Shown: piece after piece, positions 16,748 to 24,742 of the stretch
Layout of the letters: each line of letters opens with the position of its first letter
Position numbering within the stretch: position 1 is the stretch's first letter
Assembly (NCBI GenBank): GCA_002491195.1
Contig: DKVL01000114.1
Span: forward strand, 20,802 to 55,451
Origin: Lachnospiraceae bacterium UBA7179
Lineage (GTDB): Bacteria; Bacillota; Clostridia; Lachnospirales; Lachnospiraceae
DNA length: 34,650 nt
Direction of reading: 5' to 3'
Position numbers and translations under genes: made by a program
The notes under the pieces: model-generated
The model's database searches: none
What the model saw: the letters and a program-made list of their open reading frames with translations, nothing else
What the model was told of the DNA's origin: nothing

Positions 16748-17467
16748 ATGAACCTGTTTGACGAGATGATAGAAAATATTTTGCGGCAGTTAAATCGGAT
16801 TGCTGCGGCAGAACAGGCAAGGTTGAATAAGCCGTCAAGAGCCTGGAAGGATGTGGGAGAGCACCACATGATACTTGGCAGGGAGATGGCTTATGAGCTT
16901 GGCGGGCAGAACACACTTGGTTTGAGCGGCTGCCTCTACACGACGGAATCCATATTATTTCCACAGGGTGTATATTTGTATGGAAGCGATCTGGCGCAGA
17001 TGACGGAGAATCAGTCCTATGCACGGATTGTGCTTGTCCAGCTGGAAGGAAAAAACGATGAGGAAGCACTTTACCGGAAATTCCGGGAGATTGACTATGT
17101 GCGCTATCACATTCACCCAGAGGGATACATGGCGCGCATCTCACCGGTAAGCCAGCGAGAGCCAGTGCGCGTCAGCAAAAAAGCCCTGAAAAAAGGGATC
17201 AGTTTTTGTGATGTCGGACAGATGTATCTGGAACAGTATCTAAGAATCGCACAGGTGAAAAATGTCAATGTGATCTTTGTCACACACAGGGAGTTTGATT
17301 ACTGGGTGTTGGAGAAACTGCTTGGCAGGGCGGAACAGATCACGCAGTCACTGAACCACATTTTTACAAGTCTCAACATGGACTGCAATACCTGCAATCT
17401 GAAAGCGGTATGCGATGAGGTGGAAGGGCTGCGGGAACTTCATTTTGGACAAAAGAATAAAGAATAA
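16748..17467 (+). CDS. Small protein resembling part of the acetyl-CoA synthase beta subunit (CdhC/AcsB-like)
   Basis: This is a 239-residue cytoplasmic protein. The stretches ILGREMAYELGG (about 42-53) and VRVSKKALKKG (about 141-151), followed by a VNVIFVT strand, follow the central domain of acetyl-CoA synthase beta subunits as I recall it. The C-terminus has three clustered cysteines, CNTCNLKAVC (C213, C216, C222), then EVEGLRELHF, which could bind a metal or Fe-S cluster. It lacks the N-terminal CODH-contact domain and most of the A-cluster domain, so it cannot be a full synthase. The start at 16748 is tentative; a TTG at 16730 would add 6 residues and neither has a good ribosome site. 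The CooC-like ATPase 5 kb upstream could be a maturation partner. Confidence 0.5.
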   Translation: MNLFDEMIENILRQLNRIAAAEQARLNKPSRAWKDVGEHHMILGREMAYELGGQNTLGLSGCLYTTESILFPQGVYLYGSDLAQMTENQSYARIVLVQLEGKNDEEALYRKFREIDYVRYHIHPEGYMARISPVSQREPVRVSKKALKKGISFCDVGQMYLEQYLRIAQVKNVNVIFVTHREFDYWVLEKLLGRAEQITQSLNHIFTSLNMDCNTCNLKAVCDEVEGLRELHFGQKNKE

Positions 17468-17501
17468 GCAAGTCAGTGTAGAACTTTGCACTGTGCTGCA
17501 A

Positions 17502-17539
17502 ATTATGGCTTTACAAACCACGTAAGAAAACGTAGTGGT
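17502..17539 (-). repeat. Dispersed 38-bp repeat, copy 1 (inverted relative to 31835-31872)
   Basis: Read on the minus strand it agrees with 31835-31872 at 35 of 38 positions, including ACTACGTTTTC and TTGTAAAGCCATAAT. It contains its own short palindrome (CCACGTAAG/CGTAGTGG). Both copies are intergenic, just after a plus-strand gene. Confidence 0.7.
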
Positions 17540-17543
17540 TGAG

Positions 17544-17590
17544 ATGCGTTACAGTTCGGCAAGGTTGAACTGTAACGCATAATTTTTATA
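17544..17590. terminator. Intrinsic terminator built from a GTTACAGTTC palindrome
   Basis: A perfect 14-bp stem (17544-17557 with 17567-17580, ATGCGTTACAGTTC and its complement) around a 9-base loop is followed by AATTTTTATA. It serves the ACS-like gene and probably the convergent CarD-like gene. The same palindrome recurs at 28684-28712. Confidence 0.75.
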
Positions 17591-18092
17591 CTGGTTCAGC
17601 AGATAATTGTGTGATGATGAATCTGGGTATTTCTTCTTCCTGCATGGATAACGCATGGGAAAATTCCTGATGGATTTTCTTTTCGGCGTCGTGCAGGATT
17701 TTTTCGTCAAATGCGGAAAACTTTTTGCCTGCCTCGAGCGCGCGCTCTTTTTTGGTGTGCAGAACAGTGATCAGCGCAATGATCCTGCTGGTGTTGTCAC
17801 TGTGGAGGATTTCGGAATAGGCAGCCTTTCTGAGGTTGGTATTGTCGATCCATTCAATTTTCTCTGCTGTAGAATGTTTGATGATGTTGATGATTTCGTC
17901 TTTTCCCATGAGTTTCCTTATGTGGACTTTATCAGTGTCTACAGGGACATAGATTGTTGTATTGCCATTGTCTGAAACAGGGTGCATGATGTAATATGTG
18001 CGTTTTTTCTCAGTCAGTTTTTCTTCCCGGATATCTTCGATATTACATACGCCAGCCGATGGGTGCATTACGATACTTCCAATTTGAAACAT
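17586..18092 (-). CDS. CarD/CdnL-family transcription regulator
   Basis: This 168-residue protein has the RNA-polymerase-interacting (RID, Tudor-like) domain of the CarD/CdnL/TRCF family at about 1-62: FQIGSIVMHPSAGVCNIEDI, the TYYIMHPV strand and TTIYVPVDTD. CarD proteins bind the polymerase beta subunit and stabilise open promoter complexes. The helical C-terminal half (about 70-168) is the expected DNA-contacting part. The start has AAAGGAG 8 bases upstream. It is transcribed alone on the minus strand, after the terminator of the upstream minus-strand gene, and ends against a shared terminator. The stop overlaps the T-tail of the facing terminator. Confidence 0.85.
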   Translation of the reverse strand: MFQIGSIVMHPSAGVCNIEDIREEKLTEKKRTYYIMHPVSDNGNTTIYVPVDTDKVHIRKLMGKDEIINIIKHSTAEKIEWIDNTNLRKAAYSEILHSDNTSRIIALITVLHTKKERALEAGKKFSAFDEKILHDAEKKIHQEFSHALSMQEEEIPRFIITQLSAEPV

Positions 18093-18154
18093 TCAAAAAC
18101 TCCTTTCCAAAGGAACTGCGTTTACAGTTCCTCAGTAATGAATAGAACCGTGTA

Positions 18155-18200
18155 TAAAAAAACCGCTATCACATTCGGAAATCAAATGTGAAGCAGTTTT
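18155..18200 (-). terminator. Intrinsic terminator of the minus-strand membrane protein gene
   Basis: On the minus strand, AAAACTGCTTCACATTT pairs with AATGTGATAGCGGTTTT (small internal mismatches) and runs into a T7 tail at 18162-18155. It separates the membrane protein gene at 18327-18980 from the CarD-like gene. Confidence 0.65.
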
Positions 18201-18326
18201 GTCGATACACATAATTACCAGAAACCTTTATACATATAGTTTAGCACAAAAAATATTTTTATGTAAGCGAAATTTAAAAATTTTTAGATTGTATCTGTAT
18301 TTCCAGGGTATTGCGCCTTTATACTT

Positions 18327-18980
18327 TTACTTATTCTTATTTTTCGGTTCAAAGAAATAAGGAAAAATTCCGATTCTAGAACCAAGCATATGTAAAATAG
18401 GAAATGATAGGACTATCGTTATGGCTCGTGCCAGAAAAACCGGCCAATCATAATAGTCTTGCTGACTTACTTTTCCGCCATTTCCCATCATATCAATATA
18501 AAAATCAGTTCTGCTCAAATTTTCGTTGTATTCGATTTGATTTAAAAATGTCTGATTTTGTGTCAAATCTTCATACACAATGCAGCCTACTGGTAAAATG
18601 GAGTCCTCTGAAAAAAAGTCATCTTCTGTTCTTTGGACAGATTCCTCGTTAATGATCGCGGCAACTGTTTCTCCGGACGGCAAAGTCAGCATCTGCATAT
18701 AATGATTCTTATAATAACCTGCTCCTTTGTTTTTATATTCTGTGCCTGGGGACACAACAGTAAAAGTATCATGGTCAAGTAAATCCTTTATGCGCCGCGC
18801 CCTGGAAATGTTTTCGCCTGCAATTCCGCCAATATCCCCTTCTGCAACAGTATGTTTTTCTACATAGCTTTCATACACACCCGGCAGTATTGCTTCTATA
18901 ATCCTTACCGGAATGTAACTAAGCATAAGCCCTATTAATAGGCATAGCAAGATATCATATCTTAAATGCGTATATCTCAT
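18327..18980 (-). CDS. Two-pass membrane protein of unknown function
   Basis: This 217-residue protein has a first membrane helix at about 9-31 (ILLCLLIGLMLSYIPVRII), an external or internal domain of about 140 residues and a second helix at about 180-200 (VFLARAITIVLSFPILHMLG). The central part contains YMQMLTLPSGETVAAIINEES and PVGCIVYEDL, suggesting a small beta-rich domain. I do not recognise the family. AAGGAG precedes the ATG by 9 bases, a promoter is seen at 19051-19080 and a terminator follows. It is probably monocistronic. Confidence 0.65.
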   Translation of the reverse strand: MRYTHLRYDILLCLLIGLMLSYIPVRIIEAILPGVYESYVEKHTVAEGDIGGIAGENISRARRIKDLLDHDTFTVVSPGTEYKNKGAGYYKNHYMQMLTLPSGETVAAIINEESVQRTEDDFFSEDSILPVGCIVYEDLTQNQTFLNQIEYNENLSRTDFYIDMMGNGGKVSQQDYYDWPVFLARAITIVLSFPILHMLGSRIGIFPYFFEPKNKNK

Positions 18981-19050
18981 TTTTCCGTTCTCCTTTTCAA
19001 GTACACAGTTGTGCAGATACCTTTCCGGCGTCTCTGCAGCCAGACACTTT

Positions 19051-19080
19051 ACTATATTAGTATATTCAATATGCCTGCAA
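19051..19080 (-). promoter_or_regulatory. Probable promoter of the two-pass membrane protein gene
   Basis: On the minus strand: -35 TTGCAG (19080-19075), an 18-base spacer, and -10 TATAGT (19056-19051), about 70 bases upstream of the start codon. Confidence 0.45.
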
Positions 19081-19202
19081 AAATCAATGTCTTTTCTGAT
19101 GGTTTGACGTTACAGTTCGACATACTATGTTTTTTCTGATATAATCCATTTCATAAAAAACTTGTTAAAAGTTCCTAACAGTTTCTAAGGAGGATGCAGA
19201 GA

Positions 19203-20018
19203 ATGGCTTGTTTCATACTTTCCGCTTTCCGATCTGTCTACAGGATAGTCACAGCGATCGGAATCAGCGTATTGCTTTATGGTTGTGGGGGGGAAGGGTC
19301 CATAGAGGATACAGTCTCAGAGACAGCGGCGAAACCTTATGTTTTGCAACCGCGGATTGATAATTTCTTTTATGGGGATTATGGAGATCTGGAGGAAGAA
19401 CAATGGTGTAGCTGGGAACAGGATGAGAATGCCCCTAATTTTGGATATAGCGAATGGCAATGGAGTGGATGTTCTACATGGTGCGGAGTGGCGGATTTTG
19501 AACAGACGGTGGAGGCCTCGTCTGAACTGGCGTCGGCAGACGGAAGATATTGCGCAGAAAATGTACTGATTCAAAACAGGGATGCAGCATGGGTGGAGGG
19601 AGTCGATGGATCTGGTATCGGTGAGAGTATTACTTACCGTCAGAGCTGTACGATTTTGGATTCAAATGAATGGAGAACGATGAGCCCGGAGAGTTCCACG
19701 CCGGAGTATGACGGTTATTTGCGCTATACCGAGATCTGCATTGTGAATGGATATGCAAAGGATCAGAAGACCTGGGAGGAAAATGGGCGAATCAAGCGGC
19801 TGATCATGTATGTGGAAGACAAACCGTATGCGTACCTGGAGCTGGCAGATACGATCCTGCCGCAGTATTTCACTTTGCCGGAGGGGGATATTCAGGTGTT
19901 AAGTGGTGATATGATCGAGGTGCGTTTTGAGATTGACGAAGTTTACCCGGGAAGTGTGTATGAAGATACCTGTCTGACGGGACTGGTGATGGAGTTTAGC
20001 GGGAGACATGCACATTGA
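19203..20018 (+). CDS. Lipoprotein with an NADase-type glycan-binding (discoidin-like) domain
   Basis: This 271-residue predicted lipoprotein has signal peptide residues 1-27 and lipidated C28 in LLYGCGG. The C-terminal half matches the discoidin-like domain called NADase-type glycan-binding: WVEGVDGSGIGESITY, then YTEICIVNGYAKDQKTWEEN, GRIKRLIMYV, and the closing strand VRFEIDEVYPGSVYEDTCL. In other bacteria this domain is attached to secreted NAD glycohydrolase-like toxins or stands alone; here no enzymatic domain is present, so a surface-binding role is the simplest reading. The start at 19203 is chosen because AAGGAGG (19187-19193) is 9 bases upstream; the ATG at 19194 abuts that site. 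Upstream bases 19164-19190 carry a GGAACTGTTA-type repeat end. Confidence 0.75.
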   Translation: MACFILSAFRSVYRIVTAIGISVLLYGCGGEGSIEDTVSETAAKPYVLQPRIDNFFYGDYGDLEEEQWCSWEQDENAPNFGYSEWQWSGCSTWCGVADFEQTVEASSELASADGRYCAENVLIQNRDAAWVEGVDGSGIGESITYRQSCTILDSNEWRTMSPESSTPEYDGYLRYTEICIVNGYAKDQKTWEENGRIKRLIMYVEDKPYAYLELADTILPQYFTLPEGDIQVLSGDMIEVRFEIDEVYPGSVYEDTCLTGLVMEFSGRHAH

Positions 20019-20090
20019 GACAGAGCATGAAAATGTAAAAAAGAGATATAATTACACAATATTTTGAAAGAAAATGATAGATTAATGCTG

Positions 20091-20096
20091 TATAAT
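20091..20096 (+). promoter_or_regulatory. Candidate -10 box of the ABC transporter gene
   Basis: A consensus TATAAT lies about 44 bases before the ATG. The nearest -35-like TTGAAA (20064-20069) is 21 bases away, too far for a normal promoter, so the assignment is weak. Confidence 0.3.
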
Positions 20097-20139
20097 CATA
20101 ACATAGAGGGGTAGGAACTGTAGACAAGGGAGGCTTAAG

Positions 20140-21945
20140 ATGAAGGATTTTGAGAAAAAAATGGCGCCTAGAAACAATATTGACACAGAGAGCTGGTTTA
20201 TCGAGTGCTATCGGAGGTATCAGGGACACCCGATGAAGATACTGATTTCCTTGTATAAAGGGAATTACCACAAGTTCGTGCTGGCTGTGATCAGCTTTTT
20301 TATCAAGCACGCCTGCGTGTGGGTGCTGCCGATCCTGACAGCGAATATCATTAACGATGTGACGACAGGCGATCCCAATACCGTTCGTAATATCATATTT
20401 TATACTGTGTTTGAGGGCATACTTATCGTGATCAATGTCCCTATGAATTATCTGTACACTGCTTACAAAAGTCTGGCGACACGCTATGTAGAGACAGGAC
20501 TTCGCAAGGCGTTGGTGCGCAAGCTCCAGCAGCTTTCGATCTCATATCACGTAGAGACGCAGTCCGGCAGGCTGCAGTCCAAGATCATACGTGATGTCGA
20601 GGCGGTAGAAACACTGTCCACGCAGCTGTTCTTAAATATATTAAACATCGTACTAAATATCGGCGTGGCGCTGATTGTCACAGGTTCCAAGAGTAAGACA
20701 GTTCTCGTATTCTTCGTGTTTGCGGCGCCGATCGCGGCGATCACAATGGTGTCCTTCCGGAATGCGATGAAAAATAAAAACAGGGAGTTTCGAAAGGAGA
20801 TGGAGGAAACTTCCGCCCGCGTCATGGAGATGGTGGAGCTTGTGCCTGTGACAAGGGCGCACGCCCTCGAGGACGAGGAAGTGCGAAAGATCAGCAGCCA
20901 GCTCTTTGCAGTGGCGGAAAAAGGCTATCAGTTGGATGTGATCCAGGCGTTGTTCGGCTCCGTTGGCTGGGCGATCTTCCAGATTTTTCAGGTGATCTGT
21001 CTTGCGTTTACCGGGTATCTTGCGGTGAAGGGAAGCATACAGGTCGGAGATATCACACTCTACCAGAGCTATTTTTCTACTGTGGTCAATCAGGTGTCCG
21101 CGATCGTGACGCTGCTTCCGATCATCACCAAAGGTGTTGAGTCGGTCAATTCCATCGGGGAAGTACTGTTGTCGGAGGATGTGGAGCACAATGAGGGCAA
21201 GGAGGAGCTGCCAGATGTGGACGGCGTCTTTGATTTCAAGGAAGTCTGTTTCCATTACAATAACACGGAAAATCAGGTGCTAAATCACCTGAATCTGCAC
21301 GTAGAGCAGGGACAGACCATCGCCTTTGTCGGGGAGTCGGGAGCCGGGAAGTCTACGATCTTAAATATGGTCATTGGTTTTCACATGGCAACCGGGGGAA
21401 AAGTCCTGCTGGATGGACGCGATATGAGCCAGATTGACTTGCGCACTTACAGAAAGCATCTGGCGGTTGTGCCGCAGACCTCGATCCTGTTTTCGGGGAC
21501 GATCCGGGAAAATATTACATACGGCTGCGATCATGTGACAGACGAGGAGCTGGCGGAAGTGGTGCGCGCGGCGAACCTGACAGATCTGGTGGAGAGTCTT
21601 CCGAAAGGACTCGATACTGCAGTGGGTGAGCATGGCGGCAAATTATCCGGCGGGCAGCGCCAGCGAATCGCCATAGCAAGGGCCCTGATTCGCAATCCCA
21701 AAATTATCGTGTTGGACGAAGCGACGTCTGCACTGGACAGTATCTCGGAAAAAATGATTCAGGAGGCAATCAACAATCTGGTGAAGGGCAGGACGACCTT
21801 TATCGTCGCACATCGTTTGTCGACGATCCGGGACGCTGACCGAATCGCAGTGATTGCGGATGGAAAGTGTGTGGAGTACGGTACGTTTGAGGAATTGATG
21901 GCTTTGAAAGGCGAGTTTTACCGCATGAAGATATTGCAGAGCTAA
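20140..21945 (+). CDS. ABC transporter, fused permease and ATPase (exporter type)
   Basis: This 601-residue half-transporter probably works as a homodimer. The membrane domain spans about 45-335, with helices near 45-70, 84-106, 163-181, 187-205, 275-295 and 312-330. The ATPase domain (365-601) is complete: Walker A GESGAGKST (398-406), Q-loop Q446 in VVPQTSILFSG, signature LSGGQRQR (502-509), Walker B IIVLDE (522-527) and H-loop H558 in VAHRLST. Family members export lipids, drugs or peptides; the cargo cannot be told from this sequence. AAGGGAGG precedes the ATG. It stands alone, with a strong shared terminator after it. No substrate gene is adjacent, though the peptide gene at 34019 would need an exporter only if it were not Sec-dependent. 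Confidence 0.92.
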   Translation: MKDFEKKMAPRNNIDTESWFIECYRRYQGHPMKILISLYKGNYHKFVLAVISFFIKHACVWVLPILTANIINDVTTGDPNTVRNIIFYTVFEGILIVINVPMNYLYTAYKSLATRYVETGLRKALVRKLQQLSISYHVETQSGRLQSKIIRDVEAVETLSTQLFLNILNIVLNIGVALIVTGSKSKTVLVFFVFAAPIAAITMVSFRNAMKNKNREFRKEMEETSARVMEMVELVPVTRAHALEDEEVRKISSQLFAVAEKGYQLDVIQALFGSVGWAIFQIFQVICLAFTGYLAVKGSIQVGDITLYQSYFSTVVNQVSAIVTLLPIITKGVESVNSIGEVLLSEDVEHNEGKEELPDVDGVFDFKEVCFHYNNTENQVLNHLNLHVEQGQTIAFVGESGAGKSTILNMVIGFHMATGGKVLLDGRDMSQIDLRTYRKHLAVVPQTSILFSGTIRENITYGCDHVTDEELAEVVRAANLTDLVESLPKGLDTAVGEHGGKLSGGQRQRIAIARALIRNPKIIVLDEATSALDSISEKMIQEAINNLVKGRTTFIVAHRLSTIRDADRIAVIADGKCVEYGTFEELMALKGEFYRMKILQS

Positions 21946-21963
21946 GGAACCGTTGCTGCTATA

Positions 21964-22014
21964 AAAAAGCATATACGATGCGCTTTTTCAAACACGCTCT
22001 CGTATATGCTTTTT
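21964..22014. terminator. Bidirectional terminator between the ABC transporter and HlyIII genes
   Basis: A perfect 15-bp stem (21964-21978 with 22000-22014, AAAAAGCATATACGA and its complement) is flanked by A- and T-runs. Its loop contains TTTTTCAAACACGCTCT, a repeat that also forms the arms of the 23401-23457 palindrome. Confidence 0.88.
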
Positions 22015-22029
22015 ATATATTCATAAATT

Positions 22030-22671
22030 TTATGCCACATAACAGTACATAAAGATAAAGTGGCAGATACTTCCGCCCATCACGAAGAGATGAAAAATCT
22101 CGTGTGAGCCAAAATATTTGTGCAGCGAGTTGAACACGGGGAGCTTTAAAGCATAGATCACTCCGCCAATCGTATAGATGATACCGCCAGCCAGGAGCCA
22201 TCCAAACGCCGCGTGGGGCAGTGTGTGCCACAGTGTACCGAAAACAAGCAGGCACAGCCAGCCCATAGCGATATAGATCACCGACGAAAACCATTTGGGA
22301 CAGGTGATCCACAATGCTTTTACCAGCATTCCCACGATTGCCACGCCCCATACGAGGGCTAACAGTGTATATCCCATCTTGCCGCCAAGGACGATGAGAC
22401 ACACAGGCGTGTAAGAACCTGCAATCAGCACAAAGATCATCATATGGTCGATCTTGCGGAAGATGCGCAGCACTTTTCCTGTGACATTGACACTGTGGTA
22501 AAGCGTGCTTGCTCCATATAATAAAATCATGCTCGCAGCAAAGATGGCAAGCGCTACAGAGGTGACGCCGCCATGAGCTTTCATAATGAGTGGCGACGCG
22601 GCGATGGCCGCCATAAGGCACGCGATAAAATGAGTGATCGCGCTTCCTGGTTCCCTGATTGTCAATTGCAT
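22030..22671 (-). CDS. Hemolysin III / PAQR-family seven-helix membrane protein
   Basis: This is a 213-residue integral membrane protein of the HlyIII/YqfA branch of the PAQR family. The three conserved metal-site motifs are visible: SxxYHS (STLYHS, 55-60), DHMMIF with D75 (74-80), and HEIFHLFVMGGSICHF near the C-terminus. Seven hydrophobic helices fit the length. Human relatives are ceramidase-like receptors; bacterial members have been linked to membrane lipid balance, and the hemolysin name is historical. AAAGGAGGAG precedes the ATG. A second long frame on the same strand at 22013-22621 is a shadow with no membrane pattern. Confidence 0.9.
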   Translation of the reverse strand: MQLTIREPGSAITHFIACLMAAIAASPLIMKAHGGVTSVALAIFAASMILLYGASTLYHSVNVTGKVLRIFRKIDHMMIFVLIAGSYTPVCLIVLGGKMGYTLLALVWGVAIVGMLVKALWITCPKWFSSVIYIAMGWLCLLVFGTLWHTLPHAAFGWLLAGGIIYTIGGVIYALKLPVFNSLHKYFGSHEIFHLFVMGGSICHFIFMYCYVA

Positions 22672-22803
22672 AAATTACTCCTCCTTTGATCTTGGATCAT
22701 TTTTAAAATACGCTCCAATATATTATTCTTGTTTTTCATAATAAAAGTACTATCGTATCTGTCATTCATTTCCCGTCCGATCAAGAGAAATGACAGCTCT
22801 TAG

Positions 22804-22873
22804 AATAAGGACCTGTAGAAAAATAACTGACGCATCCTCGCAAGCGGCATCATGTATTTTCATACAGCTTCTA
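22804..22873. repeat. Imperfect ~70-bp palindromic element; copy of a repeat also found at 34603-34635
   Basis: Bases 22806-22838 match 34603-34635 at 30 of 33 positions (TAAGGAACTGTAGAAAAATA and the following ACTGATGCAT). The right arm TATTTTCATACAG pairs with the left arm CTGTAGAAAAATA with two mismatches. The 326-base gap 22672-22997 holds this element and otherwise AT-rich DNA in which I see no gene. Confidence 0.6.
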
Positions 22874-22997
22874 AGATGAAATACAATGTAGTATTAAAAA
22901 CTACATATCGACCACAACAATACTACTACTTATTATATTCAATGTCAACTAAAAATATAAAGAAGAAGTAAATTTAATATCAAGAAGAACGCTGCTC

Positions 22998-23270
22998 TTA
23001 CACACTGTCTTCTTCGATCACATGGATCTCCAGATAGTCAAAGTCGATCGCTTCTATAAAATTGTCTGAAGTAAAGCGGGTTTTGTCGTGTTTCTTGAAA
23101 TCCGCGATATTGGAATCAAGCCAGATCGGTTTCCCGAGATCAAATTGATAACATACCGCTTCGAGCGCGTCAAATACCTTGTGCGTCCGCGTTTCAGTGC
23201 GGTCGTCACAGATGACAGTGTCCCGCAGCATGTGATTGTTCCTGAAAGTTCTTGCCCACAATCGAAACAT
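22998..23270 (-). CDS. Small conserved cytoplasmic protein of unknown function, 90 residues
   Basis: I recall close relatives as hypothetical proteins in Lachnospiraceae but no function. The protein is charged and has no signal or membrane segment. Notable blocks are DTVICDDRTETRTHKVFDAL, KPIWLDSNIADFKKHDKTRF and the acidic C-terminus IDFDYLEIHVIEEDSV. The ATG has AGAGGAG 8-9 bases upstream, which supports a real gene. No partner gene is adjacent on this strand. Confidence 0.7.
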   Translation of the reverse strand: MFRLWARTFRNNHMLRDTVICDDRTETRTHKVFDALEAVCYQFDLGKPIWLDSNIADFKKHDKTRFTSDNFIEAIDFDYLEIHVIEEDSV

Positions 23271-23400
23271 AGTAAAATCTCCTCTTATATGTCTTTTTCT
23301 CCGATATCAAATTGCAAAAGCAATTATCAAAAATCAGTTACATAGCCCGCTGTCAACAAACAATCCTGCGGACTATCGGTAAGTATTTTTTCGTTACCTG

Positions 23401-23457
23401 GAGCGTGTTTGAAAAATGTTTTCTGCCAGATGTAGGAATGATTTTTCAAACACGCTC
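23401..23457. repeat. Perfect 17-bp inverted repeat with AGAGCGTGTTTGAAAAAT arms
   Basis: GAGCGTGTTTGAAAAAT (23401-23417) is the exact reverse complement of 23441-23457, with a 23-base loop. The same arm sequence occurs in the terminator loop at 21983-22000 and a shortened form (AAGAGCGTGTT) near 5800. It lies in the gap between the divergent small-protein gene and the relQ promoter. The rest of the 346-base gap 23271-23616 holds only that promoter. Confidence 0.8.
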
Positions 23458-23535
23458 TAAGAATTGTACCATGAACAATAGTAAATAAAAAGGAATTTTC
23501 ATAGAAAATTTATGCAAATTTTAAGAATTTACATG

Positions 23536-23563
23536 GTTACAATCCGAAAAAGTGTGGTACAAT
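23536..23563 (+). promoter_or_regulatory. Probable promoter of the relQ gene
   Basis: -35 GTTACA (23536-23541), 16-base spacer, -10 TACAAT (23558-23563). It is about 54 bases upstream of the start codon. Confidence 0.5.
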
Positions 23564-23616
23564 AGTAGGCGTTGTGCCCATATAGGGAAATACGGGAAAA
23601 GAGAGGCGGCACGTTT

Positions 23617-24264
23617 ATGGAATACAGTGCAAACGGAAATTCTGATGTTGACAGCTGGAAGGAAGTGATTCTGGTATATAGTTCTGCCTTAAAGGAGATC
23701 GGAACGAAACTGGAGATCCTGAATGATGAATTTCAGCATGTACATCAGTATAATCCCATAGAACATATCAAGTCGAGGATCAAGACTTCGGAGAGCATTG
23801 TAAAGAAACTCAAAAAGCATGGTTATGAATCGACGATTGACAATATGATTCAGTATATCAATGACATTGCAGGAATCCGTATTATATGTTCTTTTACCAC
23901 AGATATCTACCGGATCGCAGAGATGTTAGAGCGGCAGAACGATATCAAAGTCCTGTCGGTGAAAGATTATATCAAACATCCAAAGGCGAGCGGCTATAAG
24001 AGCTATCATATGATTGTGTCGATTCCGATCTATCTGTCGGAAAAGAGAGTGGATGCAAAGGTGGAAGTACAGATCAGAACAGTCGCAATGGATTTCTGGG
24101 CAAGTTTAGAGCACAAGATCAACTACAAATTCGACGTGAATGTCCCGGAACACATCAAGGCGGAACTCTATGCGTGCGCTGAGATGGTGTCAGAGCTTGA
24201 TGCCAAGATGCTGTCTTTGAATGAGGAAGTGCAGCAGCTGTCACTGAACGAGGAAGCGAAATAA
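23617..24264 (+). CDS. relQ: Small alarmone synthetase, RelQ/YjbM type
   Basis: This 215-residue single-domain (p)ppGpp synthetase transfers pyrophosphate from ATP to GTP or GDP. The synthetase fold is complete: SRIKTSESIVKKLKK (53-67), NDIAGIRIICSF (82-93) with the metal-binding Asp, HPKASGYKSYHMIV (121-134) as the G-loop region, and KVEVQIRTVAMDFWASLEHK (148-167) with the catalytic Glu and aromatic pocket. No hydrolase, TGS or ACT domain is present. The ATG at 23617 follows GAGAGGCGG; a TTG-type start at 23572 lies in the promoter region. The next gene follows after 12 bases, so it is probably co-transcribed. Confidence 0.9.
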   Translation: MEYSANGNSDVDSWKEVILVYSSALKEIGTKLEILNDEFQHVHQYNPIEHIKSRIKTSESIVKKLKKHGYESTIDNMIQYINDIAGIRIICSFTTDIYRIAEMLERQNDIKVLSVKDYIKHPKASGYKSYHMIVSIPIYLSEKRVDAKVEVQIRTVAMDFWASLEHKINYKFDVNVPEHIKAELYACAEMVSELDAKMLSLNEEVQQLSLNEEAK

Positions 24265-24276
24265 GGAGTCACCAAA

Positions 24277-24501
24277 GTGGTCAATCAGGAAGCTATGGAG
24301 AACATAGAGAAACTATTGCAAAAATATCAACAGAACTGGGGAAAAGAAGTTGACTTAAACTGTATGCCGTCAGGAATGACACAGGAAAAATTTGTTGTTG
24401 TGCTGGAACGTATCGTAGAAACTGGAGAAAGCGTTTTAACCGGATGGAATCAATGTTTTTTGGCAGTCCCGGAAAATGAGGAGTGCCCCGATCATCTCTG
24501 A
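24277..24501 (+). CDS. Small protein downstream of relQ, 74 residues
   Basis: It starts with GTG at 24277, 7 bases after AAGGAGT, and lies 12 bases beyond the relQ stop, which points to co-transcription. The first half is a charged helix (NIEKLLQKYQQNWGKEVDL). The second half contains FVVVLERIVETGESVLTGW and two cysteines. I do not recognise the family. The stop falls inside a hairpin. Confidence 0.6.
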   Translation: MVNQEAMENIEKLLQKYQQNWGKEVDLNCMPSGMTQEKFVVVLERIVETGESVLTGWNQCFLAVPENEECPDHL

Positions 24502-24529
24502 GAAATCATTCTCCAAAATGAATCGGGGC
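24485..24529 (+). terminator. Possible 3' hairpin of the relQ unit
   Basis: GCCCCGAT (24485-24492) pairs with ATCGGGGC (24522-24529) and a smaller GAG/CTC stem sits inside. The T-tail is poor, so termination is uncertain. Confidence 0.4.
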
Positions 24530-24742
24530 TATTATGAAAAAATTTATCTATGTGTAATGAAAACACTACGTTGTTGTCGCTTGCTATGGTTTCATATTAT
24601 CATCGAGTTATGAACAAATTATGAACAAAATGTTAGTTTATTGTAAATATGTATATTAATGTGCAAAAATCACAAAACTTTATGTGCAAAATATACAAAT
24701 AAGTTACTATGATATCCAGCAAAAGATTTTTAAAACTTCTGA

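Noticed and set aside
16748..17467. Functional CO dehydrogenase/acetyl-CoA synthase
   Set aside because: The protein is about one third of the synthase length and lacks the full A-cluster ligand set; no partner subunits are present.
20653..21255. 200-codon minus-strand frame inside the ABC transporter gene
   Set aside because: Histidine/arginine-rich shadow of a clearly conserved plus-strand gene; no start signals.
22013..22621. Long minus-strand frame overlapping the HlyIII gene
   Set aside because: It is a shadow of the HlyIII gene in another frame, with no ribosome site and a random-looking residue pattern.
22030..22671. A true hemolysin toxin
   Set aside because: The seven-helix PAQR pattern and metal motifs indicate a resident membrane protein; the hemolysin name is historical.
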